Positions 6,584-11,249 of a stretch of 11,249 nucleotides of DNA are shown here, one piece after another; the stretch's first letter is position 1; each line of letters begins with the position of its first letter. Source of the stretch: an uncultured Sphingobacteriaceae bacterium (GTDB lineage Bacteria > Bacteroidota > Bacteroidia > Sphingobacteriales > Sphingobacteriaceae); the NCBI GenBank assembly GCA_937875035.1, contig CALNCF010000102.1, positions 1 through 11,249 on the forward strand, in the 5' to 3' direction. The translations under genes were made by a program, and so were the position numbers. The notes under the pieces were generated by a model. The model was not told the origin of the DNA. It did no database searches and saw only the letters and a list, made by a program, of their open reading frames with translations.

Positions 6584-8473
6584 CTATTTAGACATCAGGT
6601 TTTCCTGTAAAAAGGACTCTACTTCTGTATAGAATTCGATCTTATTTCTTTCATCCTGGAAACCATGACCTTCATTCTGTTTCAGGATATAATTCACCTT
6701 GCCTCCCTGCTTCTTCACGGTCTTTACAAACTGGTTGATCTCTTCCACGCTCACCCGCGGATCGCGTGCGCCCTGCGCGATAAGCAGGGGAACCCTGATC
6801 TTATCGGTGTGGAAAGCCGGGGAGAATTCACGGAAATATTCCGCATCTGTTTCCGGGTTTCCGACCATCTCGTAGGTCATCTGTAAGTATGGCTTGTAAT
6901 AAGGCGGAATATCCTTGAGGTAGGCGAAGAGATTGGTGATACCACAATACGACACCGCGCAGGTATACAGCCCGGGGTTACGGATACACCCGTTCAGCGC
7001 GAAATAGCCTCCGAAACTGAAACCGAATACACCTACCCTGGCCGAATCAGCAATGCCTTCACTGATCAGCCATTGCACGCCATCCGTAATATCGTCCTGC
7101 ATCTTTCTCCCGATCTCCTTGAAACCTGCCTGCCAGAATTCTTTTCCATAACCCTCGGAGCCACGGTAGTTCACCTGGAGCACCGCGTAGCCACGGTTTG
7201 CCAGGAACTGGATTTCAGGATTGAAGCCCCATTTATTCCGCAGCCACGGACCACCATGCGGGTTCACTACTAACGGAAGGTTCCGGGCATTCAGGCCTTT
7301 CGGCAATGTGAGATAACCATGAATGGTAATACCGTCGCGCGATTTGAACGTGACCGGCTTCATATCGGCCATCTCCTGCTCATCGATCCAGGGGCTGGCC
7401 TCCGAGATCATGATCAGCTCATCATGCTTTACATCGTACAGGTAGAATGTCCCCAGCGTCTTGTCGCTGTAGGTTCGCAGCACGAACCGGTTTTCATCTT
7501 TGGAAATGCTGATGATATAGAACGACTGGTCATCGAGCCTTTTTCGGATCTTCTGCTCCACTTCACGCGCATGATCCGTGAGGAAGGTCATCTGGAAACG
7601 GTCGGTTACATACGAGCAGTACACCGGTTGCTTAGTCACCAGCGAATAACCCATATCCGACACATCCACATCCGGGTGTGAAAAGATCACCCGGGTTTCG
7701 CGGGCATTCGTCAGGTCAAATTCAACGATCGCCATCTTATCCCGGCCGATGTTCGAGGCCGCATAAATATTTTTGTTGTCTGCCGTAAAGGTAATCGGCA
7801 TCAGGGTTTCCTTAAAGTTCAGGGTGATGACACGACGGAAAGGCTTGTCTTCCGTTTCACGGTAAAGGATGCTTTCATTCACACCATCCGTTTCCACGGC
7901 CAGCCTGATCTTCCCGCTGTGGTCCGCTTTCCAGTAAGAGATATTGCCAGGATTCTGCGCCACCATTTTCAGTTGCCCGTTCACGGTATTCAGGCGATAA
8001 AGATCGAAGACCTCGGGGTTGCGATGATTGAAGGCGATCAGTATTTCATCTTCCTGGTTCTCCATATTATCGATGAATTTCATCTTCACCTTTTCAAAAG
8101 GAGTCAGGTCGATCGTTTTAGACCCGTCCTTGGTCACAGAATACAGGTGATGGAACTCATCGCCATGCCTGTCGAAGAGATACAACAGCTGCTCGTTGTT
8201 CGCCCAGAAAAAACGGGTTAATCCGCGGCCGGTTTCTGAAGTTAAGCGCTTCACCTTTCGGCTGCTGAGCTCTTCCACAAAAAGGTTCAGCTTATTTTCG
8301 TATGACTGGAGATAGGCAATATAATTTCCGTCGGGAGAGATCTGGAGAGAGGTACGTTCCGGGTTACGAAAGAAATTTTCGATCGGAATCTGGCGCATCT
8401 CCCCTGTTTTTCTACCGCATGCCAGCAGTAACAGCATGGCAGAAACCGTCAGAATTTTCTTTAAAAACAACAT
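6584..8473 (-). CDS. S9 family peptidase, lipoprotein (prolyl oligopeptidase / dipeptidyl-peptidase type)
   Basis: The 629-residue precursor has a basic start (MLFLKK), a hydrophobic stretch and a lipobox ending LLAC (Cys19), so it is likely an envelope lipoprotein. Residues about 30-370 contain repeated WD40-like beta-propeller motifs, such as ISPDGNYIAYL and DLYRLNTVNGQL. Residues about 385-625 form an alpha/beta hydrolase with HGGPW (406-410), nucleophile S486 in GFSFGG, D571 in QGARDPRV and H603 in EGHGF, a complete catalytic triad. VNYRGSEGYGKEF is typical of the S9 family. It should cleave short peptides, perhaps after proline or alanine, in the periplasm or at the cell surface. It is the first gene of the cluster with the kinase and regulator. 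A TAnnTTTG element lies just upstream. Confidence 0.92.
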   Translation of the reverse strand: MLFLKKILTVSAMLLLLACGRKTGEMRQIPIENFFRNPERTSLQISPDGNYIAYLQSYENKLNLFVEELSSRKVKRLTSETGRGLTRFFWANNEQLLYLFDRHGDEFHHLYSVTKDGSKTIDLTPFEKVKMKFIDNMENQEDEILIAFNHRNPEVFDLYRLNTVNGQLKMVAQNPGNISYWKADHSGKIRLAVETDGVNESILYRETEDKPFRRVITLNFKETLMPITFTADNKNIYAASNIGRDKMAIVEFDLTNARETRVIFSHPDVDVSDMGYSLVTKQPVYCSYVTDRFQMTFLTDHAREVEQKIRKRLDDQSFYIISISKDENRFVLRTYSDKTLGTFYLYDVKHDELIMISEASPWIDEQEMADMKPVTFKSRDGITIHGYLTLPKGLNARNLPLVVNPHGGPWLRNKWGFNPEIQFLANRGYAVLQVNYRGSEGYGKEFWQAGFKEIGRKMQDDITDGVQWLISEGIADSARVGVFGFSFGGYFALNGCIRNPGLYTCAVSYCGITNLFAYLKDIPPYYKPYLQMTYEMVGNPETDAEYFREFSPAFHTDKIRVPLLIAQGARDPRVSVEEINQFVKTVKKQGGKVNYILKQNEGHGFQDERNKIEFYTEVESFLQENLMSK

Positions 8474-8653
8474 TAAACAGACTGAATATCAGTAAACAAA
8501 ACTAATCAACCATAAAAGTACACATATATGGCCGGAGCCATTTGGCTGTAACATCAATTTTACTGTAAAGAATTCATATTCAGAAGAGAAAATCTTCGGG
8601 AAATGAAAATAGTATTTTACTCAGAACGTTTGTAAATTGGCTGTCTTAACGAA
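8474..8653. promoter_or_regulatory. Divergent intergenic region between the peptidase operon and the TPR gene
   Basis: This 180-base A+T-rich region separates two divergent genes and must hold both promoters. Besides the - strand element described separately, there is AACGTTTG at 8625-8632 on the + strand, one mismatch from TAnnTTTG, at a fair distance for the TPR gene at 8654. Two small inverted repeats are present: ATGGC/GCCAT with loop CGGA (8528-8541) and the near-palindrome TTTACTGTAAA (8559-8569). No open frame of note is seen. Function as operators is a guess. Confidence 0.45.
8497..8504 (-). promoter_or_regulatory. -7 promoter element of the peptidase/kinase/regulator operon
   Basis: Read on the - strand this is TAGTTTTG, an exact fit to TAnnTTTG, lying 24 bases before the start codon of the peptidase (8473). 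Transcription would start near 8490, giving a leader under 20 bases. I see no good TTTG at the -33 position, so the site is only moderately supported. Confidence 0.45.
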
Positions 8654-10454
8654 ATGAGAAAATTTATATTCATACTCTTCCTCGCCTTTACCACGTATCA
8701 TGCACATGCGCAACGTCATGCTGATCCCGCACTTGCGCTTCATTATTTTCAGAATGGCGAATACGATAAAGCCGTGGAATTATACGGCAACCTGTACGAC
8801 AAGCAACCCGATAACCAACAACAGCAATCACCCTTTCCCCCTCCTCTCTCAACAATACGATAAAGCCGAAAAGGTGATCCGGAAACAGATCCGGAAATTC
8901 CCGCTGGTACTGAGCTTACGCATTGATCTCGGCGACCTCTACGCGCAGCGTTCTGAAAAAGAAAAAGCAAACAGGGAATACGAATCGGCTATCGCGGCCA
9001 TGAAAGCCGATCCCACGCAGATCTCCGATCTCGCGAATACCTTTGTCGAAAGGGGCGACAATGCCAATGCGCTGAAAACCTATGTCGAAGGACGCAAGCT
9101 GCTGAAAGAAAATTATGCCTTTACATTTGAGATCACCCGGCTGTACAGCCGTATGGATAACAAGCAGGGTATTGTAGAAGAGCTGCTCGGTATGATGGAC
9201 GAGGACGAGCGCATGACCGACCGTGTGCAAAACCAGCTACAGGATTATCTCACAGAAAATAAAGATTATGACCTGCTGAAAAATGCTCTGCTGAAACGCA
9301 TCCAGAGATCACCGGAACGTGTTTCCTATACAGCGCTCCTGATCTGGGGACTCATCCAGCAGAAGAATTTCGATATGGCATTGATCCAGACCATCGCAAT
9401 GGACAAACGGCTGAATGAAGATGGAAGAAGGATCATGGATTTCGCCGTGTACTGCCGCACGAACCGCGAGTATGGTGTGGCTATTAAAGCCTACCAGCAC
9501 CTGATCGACCGCGGTACATCCGGCGCCTTTTACCAGCAGGCTAAGCTCGAAAAATTACTCACCCAAAATCAAAAGATCGTATCCGGAAATTTCAGCAAGG
9601 ACGACGCGTTGCAGTTAGAGCAGGATTACCAGCAGTTCCTGTCCGAATTCGGCAGGAATGCACAAACCGCTTTCGCTATGCGCGGTCTTGCCAACCTGCA
9701 GGCGAAATACCTGGGCAAGGCTAAAGAAGGAAGCGAGCTGCTCGAAGATGTGGTGGACCGCAATCTGGGAAATGCAAGCTTTGTCGGGCAATGCAAGCTC
9801 GACCTGGGTGATATTTATATCCTCACCGGCGAGATCTGGGATGCCGCGCTCCTATACGGGCAGGTGGATAAGGCGTTCCGTGATGACCCTTTAGGACAGC
9901 AGGCTAAATTCAGGAACGCGCGCCTTTCCTATTATACAGGGGAGTTCGACTGGGCGAAAGCACAGCTGGATGTACTGAAGGCGTCCACTTCCCAGCTCAT
10001 CGCTAACGACGCGCTGAACCTCAGTCTCATGATCGCCGACAACACCGGCCTCGATACCACTACCGACGCGCTTGAAAAATACGCCAAGGCCGACCTGTAT
10101 ATCTTTCAGAATAAATTCGAAGAAGCGAACAAGCTGCTCGACAGCATTACCATACTGTACCCGGATCACAGCCTGGCCGACGAGATCTTATGGGCACGCA
10201 GCCAGATGGCCATGAAACGGAATCAATGGAATGTTGCCCTGAATTTTTTACAGGAGATCTATACCAGGTACCATGAAGACATCTGGTCAGATGATGCCAT
10301 GTTCAGCGCAGCGGAGATCTATGAGAACCGTCTGAATCAACCGCAGAAAGCGATGGAGCTTTACGAGAAGATCATCCTCGATTACCCGGGCAGTCTCTTC
10401 GTGGTGGAAGCCCGCAAACGGTTCCGCAGCCTGAGAGGCGATACCCTCAACTAA
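8654..10454 (+). CDS. Secreted TPR-repeat protein, reading frame interrupted near 8812-8850
   Basis: Two frames form one gene. The first (8654-8863) encodes a signal peptide, MRKFIFILFLAFTTYHAHAQ with likely cleavage after AHA, and a first TPR unit (ALHYFQNGEYDKAVELY). It then runs into a stop at 8861-8863. The second frame is open through this region to the stop at 10452-10454 and resumes the repeats with QQYDKAEKVIRKQ. More TPR-like helices follow, including KANREYESAIAAM, GVAIKAYQHLI, DLGDIYILTGEIWDAALLYGQV and QKAMELYEKIILDYPGS. A +1 shift would join them into about 599 residues. The part of the second frame before about 8840 (from the ATG at 8700) does not look like TPR and is not the true N-terminus. 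The long intact downstream frame argues for a recent mutation or an assembly error. It is probably a periplasmic scaffold; partners unknown. Confidence 0.8.
8812..8850 (+). other. Frameshift junction in the TPR gene
   Basis: Upstream of this stretch TPR similarity is in the frame of 8654; downstream it is in the frame one base later. From 8811 to 8858 the + strand contains a single G (8824), and 8831-8850 is entirely pyrimidine with a run of five C at 8837-8841. The two Tyr codons of the repeated YDKA motif (8762 and 8856) are 94 bases apart, 8 short of the 102 expected for a 34-residue TPR. That fits a small deletion, though a one-base insertion would also explain the frame. Confidence 0.7.
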
Positions 10455-10477
10455 GAAAAAACATTTCTCAAAATAAT

Positions 10478-10485
10478 TATCTTTG
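10478..10485 (+). promoter_or_regulatory. -7 promoter element ahead of the DUF4286 gene
   Basis: TATCTTTG is an exact TAnnTTTG element in the 35-base gap after the TPR gene. It ends only four bases before the ATG at 10490, so transcription starting at the usual distance would give a leaderless or almost leaderless message. No TTTG box is seen at -33. It could also serve rfbC, which follows directly. Confidence 0.5.
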
Positions 10486-10489
10486 ACGC

Positions 10490-10792
10490 ATGATCTTATA
10501 CAGCGTAACCGTAAACGTAGATGAGCAGATTCATCCGGAATGGATCGAATGGATGCGGAACACTCATGTACCCGATGTAATGAAAACCGGGTACTTCAGC
10601 CATTATAGAATATTCAAGCTGACCGACCCTGTTCAGCAGGGACATACGTATTCCTTCCAGTATTTTGCTGATTCGCAGGAGAAGCTGGATGAATACCATG
10701 CCAAACACTCACCGGCCCTGCAGGCAGAGCATCACAAAAAATACGAGGGCAAATATGCGGCCTTCCGTACCGTATTAGAGGTGATCGAATAA
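10490..10792 (+). CDS. DUF4286 family protein
   Basis: This 100-residue soluble protein begins ILYSVTVNVDEQIHPEWIEWM and has HVPDVMKTGYF, HYRIFKL, YSFQYFADSQEKLDEYH and a C-terminal FRTVLEVIE. The pattern matches DUF4286, small cytoplasmic proteins common in Bacteroidota that look like a ferredoxin-like (dimeric alpha/beta barrel) fold. No function is established that I know of. The start at 10490 fits the family's usual N-terminus. Its stop (10790-10792) is one base from the rfbC start, so the pair is probably cotranscribed and perhaps translationally coupled. There is no signal peptide or membrane segment. Confidence 0.9.
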   Translation: MILYSVTVNVDEQIHPEWIEWMRNTHVPDVMKTGYFSHYRIFKLTDPVQQGHTYSFQYFADSQEKLDEYHAKHSPALQAEHHKKYEGKYAAFRTVLEVIE

Positions 10793-10793
10793 G

Positions 10794-11249
10794 ATGCAGA
10801 TCCATAAAACACCTATCGAAGGCTTACTGATCTTTGAACCGAAGATCTGGAAAGACGACCGCGGCTATTTCTTCGAAAGCTTCCGTGCCGACCTGTTCGA
10901 ACAGCAGGGTATCGATGCCCGTTTCATACAGGACAACCAGTCGCTTTCGCAGAAGGGGGCCGTACGTGGCTTACACTTCCAGGCGCCACCCTTTGCACAA
11001 GGAAAGCTGGTGCGTGTGATCCAGGGGAAAGTGCTCGATGTCGCTGTCGACATCCGCAAGGGGTCCGCTACTTACGGACAGGCATTTTCTATTGAGCTGA
11101 GCGCAGAGAATCAATTGCAGTTCTGGATACCAGAAGGCTTCGCGCACGGCTTCTCGACACTGGAGGATCAGACGATCTTCGCTTATAAGTGCACCAACTA
11201 TTACCACAAAGATTCTGAAGGAGGCATTCGCTATGATGACCCTTTATTG
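10794..11249 (+). CDS. rfbC: dTDP-4-dehydrorhamnose 3,5-epimerase, 3' end cut by the window
   Basis: The enzyme (RmlC) epimerises C3 and C5 of dTDP-4-keto-6-deoxyglucose in the pathway to dTDP-L-rhamnose, used for surface polysaccharides. The 152 visible codons, of about 180 expected, show DDRGYFFESF (21-30), FIQDNQSLSQKGAVRGLHFQ with catalytic-type H61, GKLVRVIQGKVLDVAVDIRKGS (K71), FWIPEGFAHGF and YKCTNYY with conserved Tyr131. The usual ExGIxWxDP appears as EGGIRYDDP at the edge. The C-terminal LSxKD part lies beyond the window. The ATG at 10794 is one base after the DUF4286 stop and gives the normal family N-terminus. No other rhamnose genes are visible, though they could follow. rmlC is the alternative name. 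Confidence 0.95.
   Translation, partial: MQIHKTPIEGLLIFEPKIWKDDRGYFFESFRADLFEQQGIDARFIQDNQSLSQKGAVRGLHFQAPPFAQGKLVRVIQGKVLDVAVDIRKGSATYGQAFSIELSAENQLQFWIPEGFAHGFSTLEDQTIFAYKCTNYYHKDSEGGIRYDDPLL

Noticed and set aside
8700..8840. ATG at 8700 as the start of the TPR protein
   Set aside because: The stretch it adds shows no TPR or signal-peptide pattern, while the overlapping frame from 8654 has both; it is an out-of-frame reading of the same gene.
8760..8868. 15-base direct repeat (8760-8774 and 8854-8868)
   Set aside because: Both copies encode the YDKA core of successive TPR units, so it reflects the protein repeat and not a mobile element or recombination site.
10834..11207. Short open frames overlapping rfbC on both strands
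   Set aside because: rfbC is unmistakable in the third frame; the others have no recognisable motifs.
1..11249. Defence island, phage or mobile element content
   Set aside because: No integrase, transposase, nuclease, toxin-antitoxin pair or terminal repeats were seen; genes are housekeeping or envelope types with even composition.

Overview
The window looks like ordinary chromosomal DNA from a member of the Bacteroidota, most likely the Chitinophagaceae or a close relative. The protein families (a 'magnesium chelatase'-type AAA+ ATPase, a divergent UbiA-like membrane protein, a DUF6265 lipoprotein and a DUF4286 protein) have the look of that group. Several short intergenic regions also carry TAnnTTTG, the -7 element of Bacteroidota promoters. 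The taxonomic call rests on recognition of families, not on a database search. I see no rRNA, tRNA, CRISPR array, insertion sequence, attachment site or phage gene.

Layout. At 1-1373 (+) is the 3' part of a MoxR-like AAA+ ATPase, cut by the window start. At 1461-2747 (+) is a membrane-anchored YkuE-like metallophosphoesterase, followed 4 bases later by a UbiA-like polytopic membrane protein (about 2752-3618, +) with a clear second Asp-rich motif but no recognisable first one. A promoter-preceded DUF6265 lipoprotein (3696-4169, +) closes the left + strand block. A tight - strand cluster (8473 down to 4201) encodes, in transcription order, an S9 family peptidase lipoprotein, a two-TM sensor histidine kinase and an OmpR/PhoB-type response regulator, with gaps of 8 and 11 bases. 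After a divergent 180-base intergenic region comes a secreted TPR protein (8654-10454, +) whose reading frame is broken near 8812-8850. It is followed by a DUF4286 protein (10490-10792, +) and, one base further on, rfbC/rmlC (10794 to the window end, +, truncated).

How the genes may work together. The peptidase, kinase and regulator are probably one transcript: an exported peptidase beside a kinase with a roughly 260-residue extracytoplasmic region, so a link between peptide processing and envelope sensing is plausible but unproven. rfbC makes a dTDP-rhamnose precursor for surface polysaccharide, and its near overlap with the DUF4286 gene suggests cotranscription.

I did not find a new multi-gene system. 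The points most worth checking are the frameshift in the TPR gene with its G-poor, pyrimidine-rich junction, the peptidase/two-component operon, the missing motif I in the UbiA-like protein, and a near-leaderless promoter arrangement ahead of the DUF4286 gene.
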